A stretch of DNA of 64,000 nt from Calliopum simillimum (Eukaryota; Arthropoda; Insecta; Diptera; Lauxaniidae), in contig OX638369.1 of assembly GCA_951812925.1 (NCBI GenBank), forward strand, positions 50,587,061 through 50,651,060, read 5' to 3'. Made by a program: the position numbers and the translations under genes. Positions 35,511-48,252 of the stretch are shown here, piece by piece; positions within the stretch are counted from its first letter, which is position 1; each line of letters begins with the position of its first letter. The notes beneath the pieces are model-generated. The model did not search any database. It was not told where the DNA came from and saw nothing but the letters and a program-made list of their open reading frames with translations.

Positions 35511-37658
35511 CCCTTTTATTATTTGCCGATTCATGTCCAAGCACTGAATTCCACTTTAAACTGAAAACCGGTAAAATTGACCCTCTCTCTTATTTTTAGC
35601 TGTACTGTTAAATTTTGTGAGTGAAGATAAGATACCTTTTTCACTGGATGGTCATATATAATGGAGTAAACGTAAATGATGAATCTGATCGCATGAAACT
35701 AGTTATAGTGGAAAAAATCACGTTTCAAACCATTTATAAGTCAACCGCGAAGTACAGAACGTGGTAGGGCAAAAGTTACTTGAAATATGTAGTTAGAAAT
35801 CAAAGAATCAGGTAAGTCGTGAAGGGATCAAAGTTATTTCAAAGAAATGCATTTGAAAATTTTAAAATATAAAAATTTTTGAGAATAAAATTGTTGGAAG
35901 AAGTGCAAATATTTTGTCAGGCCCTAAAAAATATCGCAAAATAAAAAACATAAAAACATATAACTTTTTGTTTTTATTGATACGGCTGCAGCTCAGCATT
36001 TTGCTTAAAGTTTAAAACAAAAAAGCCGATTACAACAATTCAGGCCCTAAAAACATTAAAAACGTTTTGATGAGCAAACATTTATCACGACTGTTTCGGG
36101 AATTATTTTGTTAGTTTGTTAACTATATTAATATTATATATTTATTTATTGTTATTAAAAAGATATTTGTTATGAACTAATAATATACATTTTTTTAACC
36201 AAGCGACAAGCAAGATATTGTTAAAATTAAAAGCTACAGTGACTTGAAGTCGAAAAATACTTACATTCTTTTATGGACTATACGGTTAACTAAACATTTA
36301 CTACACGTAAAAAGTTGCAGTGCATTATTACGTACTAACAAAATTCGTGCAGTTAAATAAATTAGTTCAAAGATATTTATTGCATTTAGTAGCATGTAGT
36401 ATCTGTTATATATAAGCTAATATAGGAGTTGTAAGCAGCTAAAAATTTCTAAAAAGTAGTGTGAGAAGGTGTACGTGTGTAATAGTTCTTCATAGTACAG
36501 CAGCTTGCATGCAACACGTGTTATTCTAATAACTTCAGGTAATTTTTTTTATATTTAATTTACTATGTCAAATTTTGATTATTATTTATGTCAGTTTCGC
36601 TATAAGAATTTAAAAGAATAAAAATAAAGATTAGACTAAATACAAAATTTTGAAAATGTTAAACTGTTTTTCTGTAAAACATAAAAAACGAGATATTAAA
36701 ATATACGTACAATAAACAACAATACATATCTGAACTCAGTATACATATCGATAGCCGACTTTGCAGTAAGATCAATGTTTCGAAATTTTGGAAACTTCTT
36801 TTCGACGAGAATGTTACTGCTGTTATTGCAAAAGCTAGAGAAGAAGCTGATACCACCACAGTCCTCAGCAACTTAACATTTAGGCACTTGTCTTAGGATA
36901 ATGATGCACAAAGACCTCCAATTATCCGCTACAAAGTTCAGTAGACGAATTGAACTTTGAAACTGCTAAAATACGAAGCAGATTTTGCCCAAAAAATTGT
37001 ATTTTCATTTTTATCTCGGTGGCGAAAACTGTCGCATTTGCTTTTCGTGGTAGTGGTGGTGCAAATGCAACTTGAGTGTGAAAATGTTTGATGTGATATT
37101 CGAGGGGAAACACTTGAATATCGCGTCAAAGCAATATATAGATTTTTTTGCGAAGTTCGGTAATCGAATGAACTGATCGTCCGAAACCATGTATGTATTT
37201 GGTGTAACGTATGCATTTTTAGCAAAAGAAGGTTAGTACAAAACTTTACAAAAAAGGCATGAAAGATTTTTATAATTCAAATAAATGTTTTTCAGTGTAT
37301 TCTTGTGTGAAATACTTTTGACTTGAAAAATTTGTTAATTCACCATCGGTTTTAGTAGTTTTTAGTTACTTTATAGCATAGTATATCTAAACTTATGTAT
37401 AACACAAAATTTAAAATAAAATACACTTAAAACTTAATGCAATTCAAGGAGAGATCTAGATTTTTTCTACAAAAGAAAATACTGGATATCGAGTCTAGCT
37501 ATCTATGTAACTCCAAGTGGAGACCAAACAATTAAAAATAGGAAAATTTGGGTAAACCTTAAGTTATAATAATACACAACAAAATGACATTAAAAACTTA
37601 AAAAAAATTACCATTTGGAGCAGTTATATTTCTTGAATTTCAGAAGTATAAAGAAAAT
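35511..37658. other. Unassigned intronic DNA
   Basis: No element ends are recognised. Frames at 36659-36871 and 36922-37225 (minus) lack known domains. The plus strand near 36780-37130 has several short broken frames that could be an old protein relic, but I cannot name it. Confidence 0.4.
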
Positions 37659-37797
37659 GAGGGGATTTCTCAAAACGTGTAAAAGCCCTCAAAAAACCTG
37701 GTAAACTCGTAAAACTGTCAAATTTCCTATTGATTTTGACATCATTTACGAGTTTACGAGGTTTTCGAGGCTTTTACGCGTTTTCAGGAATTCCCTC
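37659..37797. mobile_element. Small foldback MITE, second copy of the 8.76 kb family
   Basis: The inverted ends are GAGGGGATTTCTCAAAACG and GAGGGAATTCCTGAAAACG, followed by TAAAAGCC and GTAAACTCGTAAA in both arms. Confidence 0.8.
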
Positions 37798-38508
37798 AAT
37801 GAAAAAACCTTTAAATATCTCAGGCATTTTGACAAAACAACCTAGCTCGAATTGGCAACTTTTTAAACGAGCTATTAAACTGCTTTTCAATAATGTGGCT
37901 GGTAGCAAAGTCACCTTGTGTATTTATGACTAAAATCCTGAAATATTGGCTTATCCCGAGTGAGCAAAAGAAATTTAATTTTCCTTGTGAATTATACATT
38001 AGGGGAATAGTGTCGCCTGCGGTCATGGGTCGGGTGTAGGCAACCCAAGTAACCTTGATGGAAAACAAATACGGCTGTTCTGACAAATGCTAAGCGCGTG
38101 TTATGACAGCACGAAGTTTTTGTGCATATATCGGAGCAAACAGACGCATTTGCTTTGTGCTGAGAAGAAAACAATTTTTGAATAAGTGAAAGTCAACACA
38201 AAAGTTTTTTTCAATAATTTTCCAAGTGCGACAAATCGAATGCAGAAAATTTATTATATTTTGTGATTCAAAACCGAATGCAACCAAAATGTTCACACAA
38301 CACAATTTGCTTATTGCTTTTCAAAGTGGCTGTCGAATTCGAGTGTGGCCACCCAATTGGGTCGGGTGTGGGCACCCTTCTTTTTTTTATTTAAAGCGTG
38401 TGTTTTACTGAAATATTATCGCGGATGCGAACATCACTAATTAAGGAACCAATAGGCCTTTTAAAGATATCGCAGAAAAAAGTTGTTTTCATTAAGTGTG
38501 GGTGGTAA
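37798..38508. other. Unassigned intronic DNA
   Basis: GGGTCGGGTGTAGGCAACCC-like words occur near 38026 and 38358, an unexplained direct repeat about 330 bp apart. Frames here have no recognised domains. Confidence 0.4.
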
Positions 38509-38655
38509 GGGGCTATTCATAAATAACGTTACACGAATTTCACGATTTCGGACCGCCCACCTCCTTTCCAAGACCCCCAGACCCCCTCTGTCACACTTTG
38601 TTACAAATTTGTGAACCCCCTACTACCCTAAAAGTGTGACGTAATTCATAAACCT
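38509..38655. mobile_element. Small palindromic element (GGCTATTCATAAAT ends)
   Basis: GGGGCTATTCATAAATAACG at left faces GTGACGTAATTCATAAACC at right. The interior is rich in CCCCC tracts (CCCCCAGACCCCCTCTG). This looks like a short MITE; a related hairpin is at 29.9 kb. Confidence 0.55.
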
Positions 38656-41600
38656 AAGGTGGCATACCACTTTGCAAAAAATCTCGGTATTGAGTTTCCA
38701 GACAAGTGGACGAGGAGCAGATGAGGGGCATGGATTGGTACAAAAAACTCATGCTTGGCAAAAGAGCAATGTCAACAAGGGCTAGAAATTACGCCACCTA
38801 GCCAGCTTAGTCTGCAAAACAATTGATCTGGCATTGACGCCGAAGACATTCAGGTTTGGTTTCAGTGACGCTGATTTTGTTAAAGCCGTTGAGCAGTTGT
38901 GAGTCAATGTTTTCAAAATAAATTAATTTTGCTTTCTTCCTCATTTGGGGTTGGATTGGGTTTAACTTCATAATTTCCCATTTTTAGCAAATTTTGTAAG
39001 GGTGCCCAAAACCTACGTAATTTTTTTTTCTTTGTCAAAAGTGATCACTTCAATATTTTTTTTATATAAGTAATTTTTCCAACTGACAAAATTAATTTAC
39101 TTTCTTCACCAGTAGTCAGCTAGCTTTTTATTGATAATTAAATGTCTGCATAATATACATTTGGTCAATACTTTGAAATGCCTATAACTTATGCAAATAT
39201 TATGACAAATAGTTAATTTTTTCACCATTTTATATAAAAAAGTGATATTGAAGAAAACGTTTTCAGTAGCAAGAAATGCGAAGATAATATTAATGCCGTT
39301 TATGTTGAAATTAGTGATTTCTTAAGATATAAAATTTGTCAGAATGTTTTGAAAGCTCATATTTACTGACTTCAGCGATTGAGGTGTAAAAATTAAAGAA
39401 GTTTGAGACTAATTAGAATATATTGTTAGGCTTAAATTTTTAATAGTTATGTTTTAGTTGGTTTATTTGTGTAAAATTGTTTAAGAAATATTATACGAAT
39501 TTTTATGCCATTGAAAATTAGTAAATTTGAACTAAGTTGCTTAATTTTTTATTCTTCTATTTTGGTGCATGCTAAGTTAAGCCAAAACAAAAATTTAGAA
39601 ATCAAAAGGACTAAATATTAAACCTAAAAAACACAAAATTAATGAATTTGTACATATTGTACATATATAAAAATAATAAATTCGTTAGTTGCATACTTAA
39701 AAAAAAAAGTTTATTTATAAATATTTACACTATGCAATGTAATTAGCAGCAGTAGTAAATTTTAAGTATAGTAGTCGCCACACAAGCTGCGTCACTTAGC
39801 GTTTTCTTTGTATGGTGACTGGTAAAAATTTTTCCCCAAAAAACAAACGTCGTTTCTACGTATTCTGTGAACTGAGATTTTTTTCATTTTAATTTGCATG
39901 TTAAATTGAGGAAATTGTATGAAATAAGTATGGAATGTACGTTAGTTATGACTATATTGACATCATATGCAATAATGTAACGATAACGATGGAAAGTGCT
40001 ATATATTTGATATTTTTGAAACTTTGAAAAGACTGTTTATTAGTAGTTATTTATTTCTAGTTTAGCTTAATTCATTGAATATCACATTTAATACCTTTAC
40101 CATATGTAAAGGTTTTATTTATAGCATTATATATTTATATTTTTAGTTATTATTTATTACTTATTACTTAATGCCATCTTATTTAGTAGGAGAATCGTTA
40201 TTTGTTGATCTAAAGGATAAAGTTCTACTAGGCCTTCGTTCAGTTAAAATAAGTCTGGAAAATATGATATAACAGACAAAGGTTATTATTTGGAATTTCC
40301 TTTTTATATGTACATACATATGTAGGGGTAAAAATATTAAAACTTTTTTAAAGTGGTGTGCGTTGTATGCATTATAATTTTTGTATGGTGTACTAAGTAA
40401 AAAATAGTCTAGAGAGGATTGTGTTGTTCGTAACGAAAGAACCAGAGAAAAATACAATGGTCACAAAACTTAAGAAAGTTAAAAAGAAATATTTGCTATA
40501 CGAATTTAAAAATATACGGAATGAATACAATATTTTCTGATTTAAAAAAAAAAAAAAACTAAAAAAAAATTTAGAGTTTTCGGCAACACAAAGTGATGCA
40601 AAATTTTGTGATGTTATATCTAAACAATTGTAGATAAAAAATATCGATATAGAATTAGAAATCTGTTTAGTAAAAAACGACTGTCTGTAAGAAAGTTAAT
40701 TTCTTTTGAAAAATGAAATAAAGCAACAATTCTTGAAGGACTTACTATTTCTATATAAATTTAAGGCAAATCTCAGAATCGTTTTTAGGAGATAAATTTT
40801 GAGAAATGAAAATTTCTGCAATAAATGCCAAAACAAAATAAATGAATGAATATAAAAAAACAATAATGTGATTAATTCGAAAAAAGCTTTTAATGTTATG
40901 TCAGTTTATTGCTTTTAATCTATACGATACAAACAAACACAATTAGTTTTAAATAAGATAAATTTACTGCTTAGAAACATTTAAAAATTTTATGCTAGTT
41001 CAAAATTAATTATTAATATTTTTGCTTTTTAATAAATTAATTATAAAAAAGTATTTTATACCTTGAATTCAATAGACTACTGATGAAAAACCTATGTAAG
41101 GTTTAGCCGGGCACGTAATAAGAAAGATTAATAACTTAAAATTATTAATTTTTTTTTTTTGAACAATAAAGTTAAAAAAATAGCCAAAAAAAAAAGCGCG
41201 TGCAACTTAACTGAAAGCAGTGAAACTTCTTTGACAATATAAAGAAACGATGAGAAGTATTTCTCCACTCATATGTATCCTCCTTGAACCCCTTGGGGTA
41301 GCATAGGGCAAAAATGAAATGTCTTCATACGTTACGATCCTTTGTGATGACTTTTATCATTTCCAAAACTTTCCCGATTATTGGATTTTCTTCTACAACG
41401 ACCCTTTTTTTTCTCCCTTTATGCAAGAGCTTAAAACAATGCACAACTCACGAGAAGGCGTGATCAACTCGAAAAAATTCGTTGGACTTATATTTCTGAC
41501 GGGGTTTTGTTCGTTAGCATATTTTGAGTCGGAAAACATGAAAAAGTAAATGGAAACAACTCCTTCTTGCAAGTAAAGTGAGAATATTGCGTACGGACGT

Positions 41601-42282
41601 ATATTAATAACATACAAAAAGAAATAAAATTAAAAAAAAAAAGCATAGTATTTTTCGTTGCATCCAAATACAGTCCCAGCATAGCTCTTCATGTCATATC
41701 TTTTGAGATATCTCAAGTTAAAAGTTCAAAAAACACCGTTTATTGCAATTTTTATTTAAGCTATGTATATAACAGATTATAGGAAGATTTTGATTTGAAA
41801 GTTAAATATAAATATGTCTCCAAGTTCTGAGTGATCTAGTATGAGAAAGGAATTTTGGAATTTTCATCAAAGCTTGGATATAATAAAGGTATATAAAATT
41901 GAAGATTGAAACTGTTGTGATCTGTTTATTATGTTCTAAAATTTTCATAGCTTGAACCTTGGACTATAATACTACATAATATAAAATACTTTTTTATCTA
42001 AATTTGTTTTAAAACTTTTTTATTCCGCAAATTCTGAATATGAGCTTTTTTAATTAAATAAAAATAAACAAATAAAAGCATGCACAAGTACGACTATTAT
42101 AAGTAGAAAGTAGTGTATGAAAGTAACAAGTAATACAAAGAACTTAAGTGCAAATTTTTTGTATATAAAAATTAGTAATATTGTAATTATATAAAAAGCG
42201 ATAAATTAATTATTTAACTAAAATTGTAGTGAAAAAAAGAAGTAAAAAACAGTATAGACATAAAAACAACTGTTAAACTTAC
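38656..42282. other. Remainder of the last intron: AT-rich, no recognised gene
   Basis: Long A/T-rich stretch with A-runs (about 40541-40558, 41630-41642). Small frames at 40179-40457, 41319-41549 and 41393-41617 have no recognised domains. Confidence 0.45.
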
Positions 42283-42640
42283 CCAGTTAACTCAAGCATT
42301 GATCCACGCCTAACATTTCTTCTATGACTTGCGGTAACCGGAAATTGACCGGCATGTCCCTCACCCAGACTCATCGGCGGTGTTACTAATGATTGCGAAC
42401 GTTTGTCTAAGCGTGGATTCGATGAGGAGGATGATGATGAAGGCACAACTTGAGTCATACTGTTGTTTAGAGCAGCTGCTAAAGTTGGATCAGAACCAAG
42501 CACTGAAATTGAATCGACAGCGGCATCCGAGCCAATACCAACTACAGCTACGATACCACTACTGCCACCTTTAGAGCTGGAGCTTTCACGACGGAAAAGA
42601 CCTATGACGGATTTGGGCTGTTTAGGCTTATTAATTCCAC
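42283..42640 (-). CDS. Coding exon of the minus-strand gene (third visible exon)
   Basis: The minus-strand acceptor TACATCTTAG|GTGGAATT starts the exon at 42640 and the donor ACTGG|GTAAGT ends it at 42283. The first two bases complete a glycine codon, 118 codons follow, and the last two bases (GG) are completed by the A of the next exon. The product starts GINKPKQPKSVIGLFRRESS and includes a Ser-rich run, DKRSQSLVTPPMSLGEG and RRNVRRGSMLELT. RRES and RRGS fit basophilic kinase (PKA-type) sites. No transmembrane segment is present, so this part is likely cytosolic. Intron retention would hit TAA immediately at the donor (GGG TAA). The exon is well supported; the gene name is not. Confidence 0.85.
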
Positions 42641-43335
42641 CTAAGATGTAAAGTGGGTGGTGGTTGTGGGTGTAAAGTGTTTTTTTTTTACGTGTTTATT
42701 GCAAAAAGAAAGTTATGATGCCATATTTGCATACAACATTCAAGTCGACAAAAAGTGAAGAAGTGGGGAAATAAGAATATAAAAATGAAAAAAAAAGATA
42801 AAAGAAAAGGAAAGAGAAAAAATATACAACGAATTAGCAAAAGTGGTAGCAATTATTATGTATTATTTATATATACATATTATAATGTATGTACATAGGC
42901 TAAATATGTATGCGTCAAAAAAAAAAAAAAAAATAATATACATATATATTTTTGCACCATTTATGGTATACTAACTTTACGATAAATTAATAACGCTTTT
43001 ATGAATAAAACATCGGTTGATAAGTCCGTAGTCTAATACACAGAGAGTGTAACAACTACAAAACTAATATTTTTTTGGTAAGAACTATCTTTCAAAAGGT
43101 AAGTAGCTGTAAGAATTTGATAATTATACGACGTTTTTCCAAAAGTTACAGTGGTTTCAGTGAAACAACTTTTGTTTTTTTCAAAGCAATAAAAACTTAA
43201 AGAATTTCGTGTGTTTAGTTTATATAACATTTCTTTTGGCTTAATAAGTTCTGGACTTTGCTATAGGAAAATCGACTTTTATTGACTGGCATGCTGAACT
43301 TAAATGCGGTCATTATAAATTGTCAAACTGGGAAC
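42641..43335. other. Intron 42641-48252, first part
   Basis: AT-rich with an A-run near 42918. Nothing recognised. Confidence 0.45.
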
Positions 43336-43339
43336 AAGT

Positions 43340-43545
43340 CGTAATATGATAGAAATTTGGCAAATTCGGGCAAGATGGCGTAGTACTTCCGTTACAAGCA
43401 AAAGTTTCACATGCTATACCAAAGACGATTTTTAAGATAATACATTTCACACAGATACTGTGAATGCGTTTGTGAAAGATCTAAAGAAAAACTAAGCAAA
43501 TGAGGACAAGAAGACGTGACAATTCCCATACGAGTACAAACAAAA
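43340..43545 (+). repeat. Decayed Helitron-like core repeats
   Basis: AAATTTGGCAAATTCGGGCA, GCAAAAGTTTCACATGCTAT and GAGGACAAGAAGACGTGACA follow the order of the core units in 4426-5233, but with many substitutions. No ends are preserved. Confidence 0.5.
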
Positions 43546-43898
43546 ACTTATGAACTCTTTATTTGCAAAATTCAATACAACACAATTGAGGGGGTTAGAA
43601 GCATAATGGTACAGTTAAAGTCAATGTTATTTAGTAAATTCCAGTGTGGGTTAAACGTTAAAAATTAACTCGTTTTAGAACCTCTGAAGTATCCTCTATC
43701 CAACGTTTTTTTCAAAAATTGCCCAAACATCACCAGTTAAAAGTTATTAATACTTTACTGAAAGCCTACTGCACTTGTACCCCTTTGCTTCTAAACATCT
43801 GTAAATAAACTCTCGTATTTGAACAAAAATATTTTATTTAAATTTTTGTTCTAATGTAAAAAATAATTTTTCAATCGTCAAGAAGCAAAGGTGTACAA

Positions 43899-44360
43899 TA
43901 GACTGGTGCGTTTTGGACGAAAGTTTAAAATTTGTCGCGCAACCGGCAGAATTGTAAAGTTTAACTATCGACATGAAGATTGCCGCCACCCTAGCTCTGA
44001 GAGATGACTGAAAGGGGTGTCGATATATTTTTGAAGGTTGAAAAACGTAGTTTAAAAATGCATGCTCATAGATCCGAAGTGAATCAATTCTCAGCTTCGT
44101 AGTAGGTCGAAAACCGAAGTCCAAGACATGGATTCTTATGTATTTTTTTCCGTAGAATCGAATGGCATCATTAGTTTTCTGATTAGACGTCCATTTTTGA
44201 CGTTAAGTGAACTTTTCAGCTCAAAAAAGTCGAAATTTTTCCAAATCCCCTGTTTAAGCACTCCACGATTGAACAGAAAAAATCTTAGAAAAATTTAATT
44301 TTGCTATATTTATAAAATTTGCTTAATATTTATAAAACAAATAGATTGCAAATAAAATGG

Positions 44361-44391
<31 letters not shown>

Positions 44392-45562
44392 TTGAAATGT
44401 ATATTATGTTAGGATTTTTTCTGACGAATCTAGTGATACCACGTTTTTTGCGCTACGACATTATTTTCATTCATGAAAAAAGAATTTTTGATTTTTATTA
44501 TCAAAAAATATCACGAAATCGGGCGTAATTATTTAGTCAACAATAGTTCCCAACGTCCGGACGGTTTTTTTTTTTCGGTGCCCCCTAGTCAATTTTTTTT
44601 AGAATATTTTTGGAAATTTTTTTAACCCATTATAAACAAGTTTTTGAAAAAGGGGTCAGAAAGACCCTTAAAAACGGGATATAATGGGTTAAGATGTTCA
44701 CAATGTAGAATCAAGCATGTAACAATATTTTACAACATCTTAACCCATTATAAACAAGTTTTTGGAAAAAGGGGTCGAAAGACCCTTAACAACGCGATAT
44801 AATGAGTTAAGATGTTCTTATAACTTAATGTAGAATCAAGCATGGAACAATATTTTAGAACATTTTAACCCATTATATCGCGTTTGAAAGGGTCTTTTCG
44901 ACCCCTTTTTCCAAAAACTTGTTTATAATGGGTTAAAAAAAATTCCAAAAATATTTTAAAAAAATTTTACTGGGGGGCACTGAAAAAAAAAACCGTCCGG
45001 ACGTTGGGAACCGTCGTTGACTAAATATTGACGCCCGATTTCGTGATATTTTTTGATAATAAAAATCAAAAATTCGTTTTTCATGAATGAAAATAATGTT
45101 GTAGCGCAAAAAAAAATGGTACCACTGGATTTGTCAGGAAAAATCCTAACAAAATGTATATTTAAAATTTTTCTAAGATTTTTTCTGTTCAATTGTGCAG
45201 TGCTCAAACAGGGGATTTGGAAAAATTTCGACTACTTTGAGCTGAAAAGCTCACTTAACGCCAAAAATGGACGTCTAATCAGAAAACTAATGATGCCATT
45301 CGATTCTACGGGAAAAACTACATAAGAATCCATGTCTTGGATTTCAGTTTTCGACCTACTACGAAGCTGAGAATTGATTCACTTCGAACCTATCAGCATG
45401 CATTTTTAAACCACGTTTTTGAACCTTCAAAAATATATCGACACCCCTTCCCGTCATCTCTCAGAGCTAGGGTGGCGGCAATCTTCATGTCGATAGTTAA
45501 ACTTTACAATTCTGCCGGTTGCGCGACGAATTTTAAACTTTCGTCCAAAACGCACCGGTCTA
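43899..45562. mobile_element. Giant hAT-type foldback element, 1664 bp, nearly a full palindrome
   Basis: The ends are TAGACTGGTGCGTTTTGGAC and, inverted, TAGACCGGTGCGTTTTGGAC. Perfect 8-bp target duplications GTGTACAA lie at 43891-43898 and 45563-45570. The arms mirror each other for about 700 bp or more, including ATCGAATGGCATCA, CAACGTCCGGACGG and ACGAAATCGGGCG-type blocks, with a centre near 44.8 kb. Both arms keep a matching open frame of about 80-95 codons (43834-44124 minus, 45337-45576 plus; both contain SLRARVAAIFMSIVKLYNSA). This could be a relic of coding sequence or simply shared ancestry of the arms. No transposase motifs are seen. Confidence 0.92.
44622..44936. repeat. Three tiny TTAA-flanked hairpins at the palindrome centre
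   Basis: Three 70-72-bp units at 44622-44692, 44740-44810 and 44865-44936 each run TTAACCCATTATA ... TATAATGGGTTAA (the second has GAGTTAA). Each contains AAAAAGGGGTC and a GACCCTT word. The third is inverted relative to the first two. They are linked by spacers sharing TGTAGAATCAAGCATG and AACAATATTTTA. CCC ends at TTAA match the rule of piggyBac-type elements, but the units are far smaller than usual MITEs. Confidence 0.7.
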
Positions 45563-45570
45563 GTGTACAA

Positions 45571-46184
45571 GTATAAGGGTTTTAAGTAAAGTACTAATAA
45601 CTTCTGAAAGAGAACCCTTAGAAAAATTTTAAAAAATACATTAAACAGAGAATTCACCAAAGATTCTTAAAATTGTGGTAATTCATTATTTTTTAGGCTA
45701 TGTGAGCTGTTATGCATCGTTAACTTTACTTTTAATTTACTACAAAAAAAATTTAAGTCACTTGTACTTCTCTGCTTCTAAACAAAACTGTAATTGTGTT
45801 AACTGATTTTTCTGAATCGTGCTCTACAGAGGCTTAGGATCTTAAAAGTTAAATTATTATTTCTTACCCAAATAGATTAATGCTCGCTCTATATATTCCC
45901 GTTCTTAACTTGTTTTTAACAAACACGTTATTAGGAATAGATTGTATATGTATACATTTTTTTTTTTCAAATTTGGACTCTCACGCGAACCCAACCAATT
46001 AGGTTTTCTAGGAAAAGGTTTTCTATACTATCAGTTTGATTGATGACGGAAAGTTAAAGAATTGTTTAGCTACTTGTGCTATCAAAAGATTGAAGAATTT
46101 GACTTAAAAAATTTTTGGAATAATTTTTTACAAAAAAGTTTGAAGTTTATTATACAAAAATCTGAAATTTTTTTACTGTGTATG
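45571..46184. other. Unassigned intronic DNA
   Basis: Nothing recognised. Confidence 0.4.
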
Positions 46185-46650
46185 CTTAAAGTTGCAGAAA
46201 GCACTTTTTTCAGGCTTATGGCGCAGTTCTAGGAAATGTGTAATTTCATTTTCTTAATGAAATCGAATAGCCATAACCTTTCTGATCAAACTATACCTTT
46301 AAACCACCTTGGAAGTAAAGGCCTAACATTTTGAAGTGTTTTTTGGTTATAAATCAGTTTTCCGATACAAATATAATTAAGTTATTTTTATGGGGCTTGA
46401 GATGCTTTTACTTTAAAGGTTGATAAGTTTAAGAGTAAGGGTCCAATTAGAACAGTTTTAAAGGTATAGTTTGATAAGGAAGATTGTGGCTATCCGATAT
46501 AATTATAAAAATGAAATAACACCTTTTCCTGGAACTGCGCCATCAGCATGAAAACAGCGCTTTCTTCAACTTCAAGCAAAGATAGCTCAAAATCCTACAG
46601 ATATATGAGCAATATTCAGCGTCAAAAAGTTCATAAGGGTACAAACCGTC
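46185..46650. mobile_element. Foldback element (solo arm at 9.2-9.5 kb)
   Basis: AAAGTTGCAGAAAGCAC, TATGGCGCAGTTC and GATCAAACTATACCTTTAAA in the left arm are mirrored at right (TTTAAAGGTATAGTTTGATA, GGAACTGCGCCATCAG, GCGCTTTCTTCAACTTC). The right arm extends to about 46650. Confidence 0.75.
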
Positions 46651-46893
46651 CTTAACCACTTAAATACACACTTTTTTAAATTTGAAATATGATAAATTTT
46701 TTTATATTTACTTTTTATGAATAGTCAAAAGACTTTACTGAGCAATATGCTAAATTTTTTCGAAGGTTTAAATACGGTTACGTGGATAAAGTTGAGATGG
46801 AATGATATGTCTAGTTAAAAGTTTATTCCTTTTTTTTTGTGTGCCTGTGTTATTGATAAAAATGGGTACTAATGTTTAAAAAAGTTATATTTA
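46651..46893. other. Unassigned intronic DNA
   Basis: Nothing recognised. Confidence 0.35.
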
Positions 46894-47259
46894 CAGACCT
46901 GTTCCGTAATCCACGTGGTTTAGGAGGTTTTTTGATGAAAAGGGTGAGTCAAACGATAAAAAGTTTTAGAATCGTTTTGTGGAGAACTACAGGTTCTACA
47001 AATGATATTGATTTATATTTATGAAAAAGTAACCGTTTCGAAAATATTTGACACAGTCGAATTTATCGACTTTTTGGGATTTTTTAAGAATATTCCCTAA
47101 ACGCTTACTTTTTGTAAATGCAAATCAATGTTATTTGTAGAACCTGTAATTCCCCACATAAAAGATTCTCATACTTTTTATCGTGTGACTAACCATTTTT
47201 ATCAAAAAGCCTCCTAAATGAAAAGTAATTGAAAACACACGGATTACGGAACAGGCCTG
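46894..47259. mobile_element. CAGGCCTGTTCC-family foldback element, copy 3
   Basis: The ends CAGACCTGTTCCGTAATCCA and, inverted, CAGGCCTGTTCCGTAATCCG are flanked by TTA on both sides (46891-46893 and 47260-47262), a likely 3-bp duplication. Arms and centre match copies 1, 2 and 4. Confidence 0.85.
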
Positions 47260-47280
47260 TTAGTGTCAAATATATTTAGG

Positions 47281-47645
47281 AATGTTCCGTAATCCGTGTG
47301 TTTTCAATTACTTTTCATTTAGGAGGCTTTTTGATGAAAATGGTGAGTCACACGATTAAAAGTATTGGGATTTTTTTTTTTTTTTTGTGGGGAATTACAG
47401 GTTCTATAAATAGCATTGATTTACATTAACGAAATATTGTTAAAAAACCGCAAAAAGTCGAAAAATTCGACTTTAACGAATATTTCCGTAGCAGTTACTT
47501 TTTCGTAAATATAAATCAATATTTTTGTAGAACCTGTAATTCTCCACAAAACAATTTCTATTACTTTTTATCGTATGACTCACCATTTTCATCAAAAAGC
47601 CTCCCAAGTGAAAAGTAATTGAAACCACGTGGATTACGGAATCCG
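47281..47645. mobile_element. CAGGCCTGTTCC-family foldback element, copy 4 (ends eroded)
   Basis: TGTTCCGTAATCCGTGTG at left and CACGTGGATTACGGAAT at right, with mirrored arms as in copy 3, only about 20 bp downstream of it. The outer CAGGCC bases are missing at both ends. Confidence 0.75.
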
Positions 47646-48252
47646 GAATATGTAGTCACTCAGTTTATTTTCTTATTTTAATACAATTAAAAGAATTATT
47701 TAATTTATTAATTCTCGATGTTCAGAAATATTAGTTAATCTGTACTACTTAGTATCTTTTAGCCCAATAGCCTAAGGAAATTAGACTTTGACTTTGAAAA
47801 ATATGCCGATTAAATTGAATTTTTGTCGTAACCTTTACTATGATGATTTATGTTTTGCTCCTTGGTCAACAAAACCAAAATAAACTAAGCCACAGTTCAA
47901 AGTTGATTGCTCCCACTAGTTGGATTGGTTTTGGTTAATAAACAAAACACAACACTATTTGCACATTTTTCACTTATATTGTATGAGTTATTACTGAAAT
48001 TATAACATTGAAGCAATTTGTTTAGTTTTATTTATTTTTTTTTTTTTTCATTTGGGATTGCAATGGCTAGAGCATTATCAAGCTGACATTTCTTTCTCAT
48101 AGAAATTTGTTATTTTTGTAATTTTTATTTTCATTTAGAAAACGTATTCTGTTGATTTTTCAGTCTATATTCAAAGTACTTAAATGTTAAATAAACTTTT
48201 GTAGGTTGAAAAAAATAATTTTTTAAATTATATCATTATGAAGGATATTTAC
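47646..48252. other. Unassigned intronic DNA
   Basis: Nothing recognised. Confidence 0.4.

Noticed and set aside
36938..37225. 95-codon minus frame as a gene
   Set aside because: No known domain. The opposite strand looks like a possible old relic, but I cannot name it.
45053..45576. Plus frames in the right arm of the 1.66-kb palindrome as genes
   Set aside because: They mirror the left arm and belong to the foldback element. No transposase motifs are seen.
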